A stretch of DNA of 64,000 nucleotides from Medicago truncatula (Eukaryota > Streptophyta > Magnoliopsida > Fabales > Fabaceae). Both the position numbers and the translations under genes were made by a program. Where the stretch lies: positions 20,338,001 through 20,402,000 of the forward strand of contig NC_053043.1 of the NCBI RefSeq assembly GCF_003473485.1. Direction: 5' to 3'. Shown piece by piece: positions 11,613 to 23,600 of this stretch. The notes beneath the pieces are model-generated. The model saw nothing but the letters and a program-made list of their open reading frames with translations. It was not told the origin of the DNA and made no database searches. Every line of letters starts with the position of its first letter. Within the stretch, counting starts at the first letter, position 1.

Positions 11613-12817
11613 TGATGGGATAAAACCGCAAGTGCACGGTCTTACCGAAGTAGTAAAAAGATGAGTATCGTTCCGACAGGGAGTTAACTTTAGATAATGA
11701 TTAGACTAAAGATTTAGAAGGTAGAAAGGTTTGTATTTTTAATTAAAATAAAATAATAAAAGAAAAGATAAAAGCCTTGGAATTATTGGTTCATCCTAAT
11801 GACAAGTCCTTCACAAACCAAACTATTAAACTTATAACCTTATGTTAGACCTAATTTCTCAAGACAGTTTCTCTTTTGTTCCTCTAGCAACCAAGCCTAT
11901 TTCGCTGACTTGATTCCTATTAAATTTTGGTTCCTCTAACAATGAAGCCTATTTCGCTGACTTGATCATTATTAGTTCCCTTGAAGATCGAAACTATATG
12001 TCTCAAAGATTGTAAAGACTATTTCGCTGCCTTTACAATCTTTGTCTAAATTCACTTGTTCGAATATCAAAGCTCCACTTTCGTTTTATGAATTGATATT
12101 TGAGATGATGGATAAACAATTATCAAACCCTCCACTTTCGTTTCCACAGTTTGATAATGGTTGATCCATGTTAAATCGGTGAATTTAGATAAGGAATTAG
12201 GGTTACAGAAGATTAAGGTTTAAACCTTGGTTTGATTAGGATTATGTCATTGGACTTATCCAACAATCCCAAGACAAGAGAAGTCTACTCACTGACGTTC
12301 ATTGTAGACAAGGAGAAGAAGAGAGAAAACATAAAAGTAAATAACAAGAAAGTAAAATAAACTTTTATTAGAAAGACAATTGTCACATATTGCATTACAA
12401 GAAAAGATGAATATTTGTGATGGATGGCTACTCTATTTATAGCATTTGTTTGACTTAAAATCTAAGCTATTACATTCGGGCTAAAAATAGAGTAGCTTAA
12501 AATCTAAGCAAAAGCAGCAAAAGTGACTCTGGAGGGTGGCACGGCCGTGCCAAGGCTAGCACGGGCCGTGCCAGACTTCTGACTTGGGGGAGACATATTT
12601 TTGTCTCTCAATCTTCATATTTTTGCATCCAATCGGCTCCAAGTTTCTTTCTTTTGCTCCAAGACTCAATCCATCCAATATTCATTCCTGAAATATAAAA
12701 TATGCAATTGTAGTAATATAATTCAAAAAGGAAATATTATAAATATAAATATAACTAAAATCTAAATAAAACAATACTAAATATTATGGATAAAATAGAT
12801 ATAATAATGACTCATCA
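11613..12817 (-). mobile_element. 3' LTR of the Athila-type derivative
   Basis: This is a 1205 bp LTR, TGATGGGATAAAACC to ATGACTCATCA on the plus strand, matching 35681-36888. I count about 13 substitutions, a 12 bp and a 9 bp indel between the pair, roughly 1.1 percent divergence. The minus-strand polypurine tract TATGGGGGAGTT lies just outside at 12818-12829, so this is the 3' LTR of a minus-strand element. It carries the palindrome GGCACGGCCGTGCC at 12538. Confidence 0.93.
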
Positions 12818-13198
12818 AACTCCCCCATACTTGAATCTTTGCTTGTCCTCAAGCAAAAGGCAATAACATGGTAGCACAAACAATTTTATCAAATGACAAT
12901 TCGATTAAAGGACATGTCTCCTCAAGGGCTTAAATCTCAAATGTACACTAATCATAAACTCAAGCATTTCTTGTAATTTTTATTCAACCCAACGATCAAG
13001 TTTTAAGTGAGTGTGTATGTGAAGTCCAACCCTTTTCTTGCTCCTGTATAAGATTAGGCATTATGAGGAAACATGGTCTAATCCTAGCACTAAACCAACC
13101 AAGAAAGATTCCTTCTATAATTCATATAAGAAAGATGGGAGTATTTGAGAATTTTTGTTCTTTGCGATTTGCACATTTAAGTTCTTTATTTAAGGAAC

Positions 13199-13415
13199 AA
13201 CATCTTCACATAGGAAGTCGGAGGGCCTACCCCCTTCCCCAATCTAGATTCAATGGTGCCCCTTAAAACATCATCTTCACGTAGGAAGTCGGAGGGCCTA
13301 CCCCCTTCCCCAATCTAGATTCAATGATGCTTTTTAAAGTTTTTCTCAAGATAACAATCATCTTTACGTAGGAAGTCGGAGGGCCTACCTCCTTCCCCAA
13401 TCTAGATTCAATGAT
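13199..13415. repeat. Three direct repeats of ~57 bp
   Basis: Units at about 13199-13256, 13268-13325 and 13360-13415 share TAGGAAGTCGGAGGGCCTAC, a CCTTCCCC block and AATCTAGATTCAATG. In the minus-strand transcript each unit could pair GGAAGG with CUUCC around a GGGGG/CCCUCC core, so each can form a stable hairpin. The spacing is unequal. Confidence 0.88.
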
Positions 13416-14498
13416 GAGATCTTGGAATTAATTTGGCTTTTTGGCTTTTTATGAACTCCCTTATACTAACTTATACTACTGGCACTTTGAGAATCTTTAA
13501 AGGTTAACGCACCACTAAGATTAAAACGCGTTTCCTTAAAATACCTATTCATACATTTACTCAAGGGAAGCAACTTTGTGTTTTTCTCATTGGAGAATTT
13601 TATTCACTTTAAAACAAGATGTGGGTATATCAAGAAGACTTAAAACACAAGAGTTTGCTTTCATGTACAAGAATCAACCAAATAAGAGGAGACAATGAAA
13701 ATTTTGTGTCATGATATTTTCAATAAAAATTAGCTACTTAACCATGCCTTTTGCAATAAAACTATACAAAAGAATAAAGTTCAAGGGAGTTTGGAAACAC
13801 TACGATTAAAGACACTTTATTAGGCTCCCCCCACACTTACGAGAAGCATTGTCCTCAATGATTTAAAAGAAGAAGAAGAGAAAGAAGAAGATGGTGAAGA
13901 AAGAAGAGAAGTAGAGAAGAGTAGAGGAAGAGGAGAGCTCACAATTTTATTGAAGTGCATAAGGTAGACCTTGGAGGTGAAGGTGTTGCATCATGTATCA
14001 GAACATTTGATTGTTTTATTCATTTATTTGAGTGCCTCTTAGGACATCGTTTCTTAGCCCGATCATTTCAACACCTTGTCTTTATTGCTCGGTGCATGTT
14101 CTTTGAACTTTGGTTTGCATCCATGCCCACCGTTCATCATTATAGTTGCCACCGGCTTCTTGTTAATGGTGCAAGTTTGCACCTACCTCCTCTTCATTAC
14201 CACCATCATCACCATCATTGTGTATATTGGGGATTGTGAGAAGGGTCATGGATTCTAAAAAAAAACATAGTAGTGAGGGTTTCTAAGTATAGATATTAGT
14301 TTCCCTCAATCCTATTTATCCCTTTGTTCACATTGACCTCAAATTTTCTAAAAAATGAAAGTGATGATTGCACCCACCACTATATCACCTTTATATCCAG
14401 TTTCTTTCTAACAATTGAAACAAGATAATAAATCAAATAATAGCAAATGTTAACATGGTGGTTATAAGCCTTCACCAACGCAATAGTCCTCATCATTC

Positions 14499-14789
14499 CT
14501 ACCTCTTTTCTACTCCATATGGTGCAAGCAATAACCGAGTGAAGGTACCTAAGCACAGGGTTGTGAATTTATTCAACAGCCTAATCACATGTTCACCTAT
14601 TTCTAGTCTATCCATAGCATTAACATCAAGGTACCTGCAAGGAGAGATAGTTATAGAGATTAGAGATTTATACCTATATCTTTGCTCAGAATCCTTGAAT
14701 TGGATCCCATGATTACGGGTTGTTGATTGCTTCTTGCTTGCACCTCTTCCAGAGGCTTCAATATCCTCACCTTTCCTTTTTGATGCCAT
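14499..14789 (-). pseudogene. Athila env-like ORF remnant
   Basis: This is a 96-residue frame starting MASKRKGEDIEASGRGASKK. This basic N-terminus resembles the start of the extra ORF that Athila elements carry after pol (often called env-like or plant transposon protein). The rest is short and poorly matched, and the frame ends after VEKR. It lies at the position expected for that ORF, just inside the Ogre insertion. Assignment is by position and N-terminal style only. Confidence 0.5.
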
Positions 14790-15651
14790 TGACCTTAGCT
14801 TGGTTTGGGTGCGGGTGGATGATTGTTGGTGAAGTTTGGAGAGAACTATGAATTATGGAAGAAGGATTATTGTTATACCCTGTTTTTGGACCTAAAAATA
14901 CTGGGCCCAATTTCATCTCAAACTTTGTCAATTATCAAGTTTCAACTGTACAATTCATTTTGTCTCTACCTCGCAGTATTTTCAATCACAATTTTACCTA
15001 TGTTTTTCTTGCATAAAACCTTTCAAAATGTCTTTACTTGTCTTGTAAGTCATTCAAAAGTGTCTCTGAATCATTACATTGCTTTTCTACAGTTTATTTC
15101 AAAATTTGCAAAAAGTCATGCAGAAGGGTATTTTGGTCATTTCCTGCAGTGGGACCCATTTTCATCCTTGTGACTGTCTCTGAGTCTTTTCAAATTCATT
15201 TTTAACATTTCATCAGTAAAACCTGTTTAAATTCATTTCAAACTTGCGTCCGAGTCAGTGTCAAGTCTGTTTGAGTCAGTTTAGGTCATTTTTAGCCCTA
15301 GGGGCATTTTGGTCATTTCACACAAAAATTTGGCATAGAGAGGTTACTTTGAAGTACCTCATTTAAGCCATTGGTTCGTTTTAGTCCGTTTTGTCAATTT
15401 TATTTTTGTTTCGCTTTACGTTTGGTCAGATTACCAATTTTATCCCAATTTTTTTTTTTTTTATTATTATTTTATTTTTTGCATTTTGGTCCCCAAAGAA
15501 GTCCAAATTTGCTTTTTAATCCAGAACTTTTTTTATTTCGCATTTCAGTCCTTTTGGTCATTTGCAGTTTAGTCCTTGAGTTTTTGTTTTTGCAGAAAAG
15601 TCCAATGCCACATGGCAGCTCCTCATTGGTCCAAAACTACACATGGCAGTC

Positions 15652-15659
15652 TATAAATA
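15652..15659 (+). promoter_or_regulatory. TATA box of the Ogre 5' LTR
   Basis: TATAAATA is preceded about 25 bp upstream by CATTGGTCC (reverse CCAAT). It marks the probable U3/R border and implies a transcript leader of about 2.6 kb within the LTR. The same site in the 3' LTR is 30890-30897. Confidence 0.7.
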
Positions 15660-16387
15660 GCTTTATTCTGCACAGATCCAGGGGGGTGACACATCACAAA
15701 CAGATTTTTTCTTCTCTCTCTATTCAGTTACAAATCAAAACAGAAAATCATCAAGAACACACACATAAACCCTAACCGAAAATCATCACAGATTCATCAA
15801 ATTCATCCCTTTTTTTGGTGATTCTCAGAGATTCTTTGCGAATCTTCATCATCGAATCGCCTCTGCTCCACAATTCAAGTGCGAATCCGCCACCGGAAGC
15901 GGCGAATTCAAGCACGATCACAGAGAGAGGGGAAGAAGAAAAATCAACAAAGCAACAAATTCGTACCAAAATCCAGCAACAAATTCGTACCAAAAAGCAA
16001 CAAATCCGTACCAAAAAGCCACAAAACCGAATCCGAACCAAATCCGTACCAAGAATCACAAAAATCCACAAATCCGCGCCAAGAACATCACCAAACAACA
16101 AGCACAAATTCGGTCAAAGAGCCACGTGAAAGAGAAGAGAAGGAAGGAAGGAATATTCCGGATTCGGAAGAAAGCAAAGCTCTCTCCCTTGCTCTACAAC
16201 ACACCACAAATAGGTAACAATTCCTCTTCCTCTTTCTTCCTCTTTAAAATTCAAATTTCCGAATCTTTGAAGTTAGATCTACTCCGATTGGGACTTTTTC
16301 TCAAAAAACTAAGTTTGGATTCATGAATAGCACGAAAAAGGATATCTAAAAATGTAAAAATTTTCAAAATCGGAGGAGTTTGCTCAA

Positions 16388-16436
16388 CTCCGGCGGCGGC
16401 GCCGCCACCCTTGGGTGGCCGGCCACCACGCCGGAG
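16388..16436 (+). repeat. GC-rich hairpin in the Ogre LTR leader
   Basis: CTCCGGCG at 16388 and CGCCGGAG at 16429 pair as an outer stem. Inside are the palindrome GGCGGCGCCGCC and CCACCCTTGGGTGG. The second LTR has it at 31626-31674. Different sequences with the same fold occur in two other Tat-type LTRs in this window (45780-45810 and 61315-61350). Confidence 0.8.
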
Positions 16437-18264
16437 GAACAAACTCCGCCGGAGAAGATGAAGATCATCTCCTGTTTTTCCAGAATCCGGCGCGGTGAGG
16501 AAGAGAGAAGTGAGAGCTTCTCTCACTAGAATGAGAGAAGAGAGAGAAGGAGAAGAAGAATTATAAAAAAAACCGGTTTCCCCCCCTTATAAAGCCAGTG
16601 AACCGGACCGGTTCAGGACCGGTCCAACCCCCCTTGGTTCCTGGCCGTTTGATCTAGGGTTTCAGGACCCTGGATCAATCGTGTGGTTCCTGTGCAATCT
16701 GAGTTTTGGTGTTGGGCTTTGGGTTTGGGCTTAATGTTCTGCACATTTCTTGCTTTTTTCTTGCTGTTCACACCCCTATTTTTTGCTACCTGCACCTATG
16801 TCTTGATTAAAATTGTGGTAAAATTCCTAGAAAAATTCATACATGTTTCTTGATATTTTCTTAGTGTTTTTATGACATTTTTGCACATTAAGGATCTATG
16901 AAATTTTGGTATAATTAATTCATAGCATTTTAATTCTCTTTGAATTATTTGTTATAGATTCTTCTTCACACATTTGTCCTTGATGTGAGAATATGTAATA
17001 AAAGCTACTTGATGTGTTAATATGAGAGATTTGTGCCTATAATTTCATGTTGATTTGCTGTTTTGATTTGGTTCATAAGTTCTTAATTTTATGAACAATA
17101 TATGCATATTTTGAAAGATATAAAATGCCAAGTTTATTTTAGAAAATATGGCATGAAACCATGCTTGCATGCTTCCAATAATTCCATGCTATAACTTGAG
17201 ATAAAGAAAACGCTTTCAAAATTTGTTAAAGCATGAGAATTAGAGGCCAAGAATGCTTTAGGTTTCATACCTAAGTTTTTAGGGTTTAATGTCATTTTGT
17301 TAACTTTTTGTGCCATCTTGCATGCTTTTATTTCTTAGTACTTGTTATGTTTTTTCTTTTCACTAACTATTTCATCTCATGTGACATACATTTCGTAGCA
17401 TTCCACCACCTCCTTCACTTTCTTTAGCTTAGCATTTATTTTTTGCAAGTTTTAATTCATTTGGCAATGTAATTTGTTATCATTGGTTTGTAGCTTGGCA
17501 AAGGGGCCATAGAATGTATTTAGGTAATTTTTGTAATATGGACTATGGACACTATGACGCACCGACACGCACACACTCACCTTAGATGTATGCATAGGAT
17601 TGTATGGTTAAATAAGCGTTTAGGTTTTAAACACTTAGAGAAAATCCTTTTTTTAAAAGAAAAAACAATTGAACTTCACTTCAAAAATTTTCATAATAAA
17701 TATGAAGTCAACACTTCATTTTTTCCTTTCTTTTTTCTTAAGAAAAATTCAATTCATCTTAATCATTTAGACTTTCTTTTCAATCACTAATCAAACCTCA
17801 CCTTTTGCTAAATCTAATGCCCTTGAGGCCTCTCATCTCTATTCTTCAAAATCTCTTTTCAAACTTAAAATCAACCAATAAAAACAAAAACCATCTTTGA
17901 GCAAGAACTACGCCGGTTTTGATCCCGTAAAACGGTACGTAGGCAATGAGTCAAAACTCATCCAAGCCGAAATAAAAATCAAATTCTACTTCTTCTCGCC
18001 CCCATTCTTAACTAATCACATTTTCCTTTTTTACAAATAAGCAATAAAACTAAAGCGTAGAAATAAACTTAGGAGAGCGGTTCTTATGGAATACCATAAT
18101 CGCTCCGGGTGCCTAACACCTTCCCGTAGCGAAAACGACCCCCGAATTCGGAAACTCAAGGGTTTTTCTCCTTTTACCCTTCCCAAGAAAAAAGAGAGAT
18201 ATCAACGGTCGAAAGGTACAAGTCCAATTAATGGCTTGGCACCCAAAAACCATGATAACAGAAA

Positions 18265-18282
18265 TGGCGACTTCACTGGGGA
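18265..18282 (+). other. Ogre primer binding site
   Basis: TGGCGACTTCACTGGGGA begins four bases after the 5' LTR end. This sequence is the usual PBS of Ogre elements, reported as complementary to tRNA-Arg; that attribution is from memory of the pea Ogre literature. Confidence 0.85.
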
Positions 18283-18969
18283 TATAATTTAGCGGGTCGC
18301 GCCTAGTTTTCCTTAGTTTATATTTACGCTTTGTTTTATTGCTTACATATGTGAATACTTGTTTACTTTCATTTGACGTGTGGGGTGAGAATATCAAAAG
18401 TCCTAACCCGGGCTGAGTGAACTTATGTTTAGGTAGAGATATAATCGACAATTCGATCCGGGGGTTGCCTCGTGTATTGGATTATACGATCAATCTCACA
18501 TAGCTGAGGCATTTTGGAGGTGATATTGTCGGCGTGTGTTGTCATGCTTAGGCACTTCACTTTCAATTGTTCGACGAAGCTATGAACCGTAGTTACCAAA
18601 CCCATCCTAGCCTTTTTAGGACGTAGTGCGGTGGCTAAATTGAGTGTTGTCTCAAACTTTAGTCGTCACGCGATACTACACTCAAACTAGACCTTCTCAC
18701 AAATAATCATGGAACGGGTGTCGTCCTGTACTACCATGATATATGTAAGAGAGGTTGCAGTTTGGGAACTGTGTTAGAACCTTGGTTACTACTATACAAA
18801 GCCTTAGTTCACCGGACGCCGTGTCCATCCGTGGCCCCGTTACTTTGAAACTCAACCCACTTTGTTCTTTAACAACACAATCATGCATACATGCATTCAT
18901 GCATAAACATTTTTCATGCATTCATCGAAGGGTTTAAACAAATGAGAATTTTTGTAAATAATCACAGGT
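18283..18969 (+). other. Ogre 5' untranslated leader
   Basis: About 690 bp lie between the PBS and ORF1 without a long frame. TCACAG just before the ORF1 ATG could be a splice acceptor, but no matching donor was proven. Confidence 0.6.
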
Positions 18970-20400
18970 ATGAAGAAGACTAAGTGCTACAAGTTCAAGG
19001 AAGTGGATTTGGTCAGTTTAAGAGAGTTGGCACTCAAGGTCAAGAGTCAAACAGGGTTCCGACTCCGGTATGGGGGATTGCTTACTTTGCTCCGAACCGA
19101 TGTGGACGAGAAGTTAGTGCACACTCTGGTGCAATTTTATGATCCGAGCTTCCGTTGCTTCACTTTCCCGGACTTCCAGTTGGTTCCTACTCTCGAGGCT
19201 TACTCCAATCTAGTGGGTTTACCTATAGCCGAGAAGACGCCTTTCACCGGTCCCGGGACTCCTCTTACTCCTCTGGTTATTGCTAAGGATCTCTACCTCA
19301 ACACTTCCGACGTCTCCAACCATCTTATTACCAAGTCTCACATTCGGGGGTTCACTTCGAAGTATCTTCTTGATCAGGCTAATCTCGGTACTACTCGTCA
19401 GGATACACTCGAGGCTATTCTTGCTTTGCTTATCTACGGGCTCATTCTCTTCCCGAACCTCGACAACTTCGTGGACATGAATGCTATTGAGATCTTTCAT
19501 TCCAAGAACCCGGTTCCTACTTTGCTAGCGGATACCTACCACGCCATTCATGACAGGACTCTCAAGGGCCGTGGGTATATTCTTTGCTGCACATCTCTTT
19601 TGTATAGGTGGTTTATTTCGCACCTTCCGAGTTCCTTCCATGACAACTCGGAGAACTGGTCCTACTCTCAGCGGATTATGGCCCTCACTCCTAATGAGGT
19701 CGTCTGGCTCACTCCCGCCTCTCAAGCCAAGGAAATTATCATGGGTTGTGGAGACTTTCTCAATGTACCTCTTCTTGGAACCCGTGGAGGAATTAACTAC
19801 AACCCCGAGCTTGCTATGAGACAGTTTGGTTTTCCTATGAAGTCGAAGCCCATCAATCTTGCTACATCTCCAGAGTTCTTCTTCTATGCGAATGCTCCTA
19901 CCGGACAAAGGAAAGCTTTCATGGATGCTTGGTCCAAGGTTCGAAGGAAGAATGTGAAGCATCTAGGTGTGAGATCCGGTGTTGCTCATGAGGCTTATGC
20001 TCAGTGGGTGATAGATCGAGCCGAGGAGATCGGTATGCCTTATCCAGCTATGAGATACGTGTCTTCGTCTACTCCATCTATGCCTCTACCTTTGCTCCCC
20101 GCGACTCAGGATATGTATCAGGAGCATCTGGCTATGGAGAGTCGTGAGAAGCAAGTATGGAAAGCTCGGTACAATCAAGCTGAGAATCTAATCATGACTT
20201 TGGATGGTAGAGATGAGCAGAAGACTCATGAGAATCTGATGTTGAAGAAAGAACTAGCTAAGGTCCGGAAGGAATTGGAAGAGAAAGACGAGCTGCTTAT
20301 GAGGGATTCCAAGAGAGCTCGAGGACGACGAGATTTCTTTGACAGATACTGTGATTCAGATTCCGAGTCCGATGATCTTCCGACTACTTCCTATGCTTGA
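18970..20400 (+). CDS. Ogre ORF1 protein (extra ORF upstream of gag)
   Basis: The product has 476 residues and begins MKKTKCYKFKEVDL. Ogre elements characteristically encode this separate protein before gag; its function is unknown. FDYDP-type motifs are replaced here by LVQFYDPSFRCFTFPDFQL (residues about 54-72), followed by PTLEAYSNLVGLPI. This arrangement is seen in the plant protein domain I associate with DUF7745 (from memory). The C-terminal part (about 390-450) is charged and likely coiled coil (ENLMLKKELAKVRKELEEKDE), ending in an acidic Asp/Ser tail. The frame is fully open. It is followed 280 bp later by gag-pro in another frame. Confidence 0.9.
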   Translation: MKKTKCYKFKEVDLVSLRELALKVKSQTGFRLRYGGLLTLLRTDVDEKLVHTLVQFYDPSFRCFTFPDFQLVPTLEAYSNLVGLPIAEKTPFTGPGTPLTPLVIAKDLYLNTSDVSNHLITKSHIRGFTSKYLLDQANLGTTRQDTLEAILALLIYGLILFPNLDNFVDMNAIEIFHSKNPVPTLLADTYHAIHDRTLKGRGYILCCTSLLYRWFISHLPSSFHDNSENWSYSQRIMALTPNEVVWLTPASQAKEIIMGCGDFLNVPLLGTRGGINYNPELAMRQFGFPMKSKPINLATSPEFFFYANAPTGQRKAFMDAWSKVRRKNVKHLGVRSGVAHEAYAQWVIDRAEEIGMPYPAMRYVSSSTPSMPLPLLPATQDMYQEHLAMESREKQVWKARYNQAENLIMTLDGRDEQKTHENLMLKKELAKVRKELEEKDELLMRDSKRARGRRDFFDRYCDSDSESDDLPTTSYA

Positions 20401-20678
20401 GAGCTTCATTTGTTTACCTTGTTGAAAATGTTGTGTAATTTTGTTTATTTGCAAGATTTCTAATTTGTTTTAAAATCCTTCGATGAAAAAAATAAGTCTT
20501 TTGCATTCGCATTTGCATATCATGCATCATTATGCATCATGCATTGGTCACAAAGGCTTCCAAGTGCTCACTATCTCCTGGTTCCTCTGCCGCAGTGTGA
20601 AAAGTGGCTCGTGCTCAGAGAGTTTACGAACCTGATAGAATTGATCGAACCAGAGAATACAGAAGAAAGAAAAGGGCT

Positions 20679-23600
20679 ATGGAAGAAGAGAACGCTCAGC
20701 TTCGCACCGAGTTAGCCTCTCTAAAGGAGGAATTGGCTAAAGCTAATGACGTCATGACTGCTCTACTAGCTGCTCAAGAGCAATCAGCTACAGCTATCCC
20801 TACAACCACAGCTGCACCAGTAACTACAAGCGTGCTCCCTACCACTTCTGCAGACAATCGCTTTACTATGCCAGCGGGGTTTCCGTATGGGCTTCCACCG
20901 TTCTTCACTCCCGTTGCTACAGCAAGCACCTCGGGCACTGCTAACAATGTTCTGATCCCTGCAACAAATGCCGCCTCCATCATTGCTACTTTGCCGCAAA
21001 CAACAGCAGCTGTCACTGAGCCTCTGGTACACACTCTGCCTCAAGGTATTAACATCAACACACAGCACAGAAGCATCCCCGTAACCAAGACTATGGAAGA
21101 GATGATGGAGGAACTTGCTAAAGAACTCCGTCACGAGATCCAGGCCAATCGAGGGAATGCAGACTCTGTCAAAACTCAAGACCTTTGCTTAGTGTCAAAA
21201 GTGGATGTTCCTAAAAAGTTCAAGATTCCGGACTTCGACCGGTACAACGGGCTAACTTGTCCTCAAAATCACATCATCAAATACGTCCGGAAAATGGGCA
21301 ATTACAAAGACAATGATTCCCTTATGATCCACTGTTTTCAGGATAGTCTGATGGAGGATGCCGCAGAGTGGTATACTAGTTTGAGTAAGAATGACATCCA
21401 TACCTTTGATGAGTTAGCCACCGCTTTCAAGAGCCATTATGGGTTTAACACTCGACTGAGGCCAAATAGGGAGTTTCTCAGGTCCCTATCTCAGAAGAAG
21501 GAGGAAAGTTTCCGTGAATATGCGCAAAGGTGGAGAGGGGCGGCTGCCCGTATCACTCCTGCTTTAGATGAGGAAGAAATGACCCAGACGTTCTTAAAGA
21601 CGTTGAAGAAAGATTATGTTGAGAGGATGATCATCGCTGCCCCGAACAACTTTTCGGAGATGGTCACCATGGGAACCCGCCTTGAGGAAGCCGTCAGGGA
21701 TGGGATCATTGTGTTTGAGAAAGCTGAATCCTCTGTGAGTGCATCGAAGAGATATGGTAATGGACACCACAAGAAGAAAGAAACTGAAGTGGGGATGGTA
21801 TCAGCTGGAGCCGGTCAATCCATGGCTACCGTTGCTCCCATCAATGCAGCTCAAATGCCTCCGTCATACCCATATATGCCGTATTCTCAGCATCCGTTCT
21901 TCCCACCGTTTTATCATCAGTACCCTTTGCCGCCGGGCCAGCCTCAAGTGCCCGTCAATGCAATTGCCCAACAGATGAAACAACAGATGCCGGTTCAACA
22001 ACAACAACAAAGTCAGCAAGCTAGGCCTACTTTCCCTCCGATACCGATGTTATATGCTGAGTTGCTTCCAACTTTACTCCAGAGAGGGCATTGTACAACT
22101 AGACAGGGTAAGCCCCCACCTGATCCGTTGCCTCCAAGGTTCAGGTCTGATCTCAAATGTGACTTTCATCAAGGTGCCTTAGGTCATGACGTCGAGGGGT
22201 GTTATGCTTTGAAGTATATCGTGAAGAAGCTCATCGATCAAGGGAAGCTGACTTTTGAGAATAATGTCCCACACGTTCTCGACAATCCTCTTCCAAATCA
22301 TGCCGCTGTGAATATGATCGAAGTGTGTGAAGAAGCTCCGAGACTTGATGTCCGCAACGTCGCAACTCCTCTGGTACCTCTACACATCAAGCTGTGCAAA
22401 GCTTCTCTGTTCAATCATGATCATGCCAAGTGTCTGGGATGTCTCCGTGATCCTTTGGGTTGTTATACTGTTCAAGAAGACATCCAAAGCTTGATGAATG
22501 ATAATCTTCTGACTGTCAGTGATGTTTGCGTGATTGTGCCGGTTTTTCACGATCCGCCTGTCAAGAGTACACCTTTGAAGAAGAATGCTGAGCCTTTGGT
22601 GATAAGGTTGCCAGGACCAATTCCTTATGTTTCGGATAAGGCTGTTCCATACAAATACAATGCTACTATGATAGAAAATGGAGTAGAGGTGCCTCTAGCC
22701 TCCTTTGCCACAGTAAGCAATATTGCCGAAGGGACTTCTGCAGCGCTAAGAAGCGGGAAGGTTCGTCCGCCGTTATTTCAGAAGAAGGTAGCTACACCGA
22801 CCATTCCACCAGTTGAAGAAGCAACTCCAACCGTTGTCTCACCCATTGCTACAGATGTGAACCAGCCTGGCAAATCTATAGAGGATTCAAATTTAGATGA
22901 GATTCTGAGGATAATAAAGAGGAGCGACTACAAGATCGTTGATCAATTGCTGCAGACTCCTTCAAAGATATCTGTATTGTCATTACTCTTGAGCTCCGAG
23001 GCTCACAGGAATACCTTGTTGAAAGTGCTGGAGCAGGCTTATGTTGACCACGAAGTTACGGTAGATCGTTTCGGTGGCATAGTGGGAAATATTACTGCTT
23101 GTAACAACCTCTGGTTTAGTGAAGAAGAGTTGCCGGAAGTGGGAAAGAGTCACAATCTGGCTTTGCACATCTCGGTAAATTGTAAATCAGACATGATATC
23201 AAATGTGTTGGTGGATACAGGTTCCTCACTCAATGTAATGCCCAAGACAACTCTAGATCAGTTGAGCTACCGTGGGACCCCGTTGAGAAGAAGTACTTTC
23301 TTGGTCAAAGCTTTTGACGGATCTCGAAAGAATGTGCTGGGAGAGATAGACTTGCCGATAACCATTGGCCCTGAGAATTTCTTGGTTACCTTCCAAGTGA
23401 TGGACATTAATGCATCCTACAGTTGCCTGCTGGGAAGACCGTGGATACACGATGCAGGTGCGGTTACTTCCACCTTACATCAGAAGTTGAAATTTATGAA
23501 GAATGGAAAACTCGTTACAATCCATGGTGAAGAAGCATACTTAGTCAGCCAGTTGTCTTCTTTTTCTTGTATTGAAGCAGGGTCTGCTGAAGGGACTGCT

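Larger units (their letters stand above)
12818..14870 (-). mobile_element. Athila derivative, 3' internal region
   Basis: This is non-coding or degenerate sequence between the Ogre insertion point and the 3' LTR. On the minus strand it starts with an env-like ORF remnant (separate entry) and then an A/G-rich region near 13860-13935. It then holds three direct repeats at 13199-13415, and ends with the polypurine tract. A fragment of the same region recurs at 44223-44400. No pol sequence is present. Confidence 0.8.
14871..18260 (+). mobile_element. Ogre 5' LTR
   Basis: The 3390 bp LTR starts TGTTATACCC and ends CCATGATAACA. It carries a TATA box at 15652, short direct repeats of AAATCCGTACCAAAAAGC type at about 15940-16075, and a GC-rich inverted repeat at 16388-16436 that would lie in the transcript leader. 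Several open frames of 60-134 codons occur on both strands identically in both LTRs; none has a recognisable product. Confidence 0.96.

Noticed and set aside
15371..16217. Several 60-134 codon frames inside the Ogre LTR, on both strands
   Set aside because: They are identical in both LTRs only because the LTRs are young; composition is simple (Asn/Lys/Gln or Phe/Leu runs) and no family motif is present.
20774..21179. Minus-strand frames of 86-131 codons in gag
   Set aside because: They are shadows of the gag-pro frame caused by Ala/Thr-rich codons.
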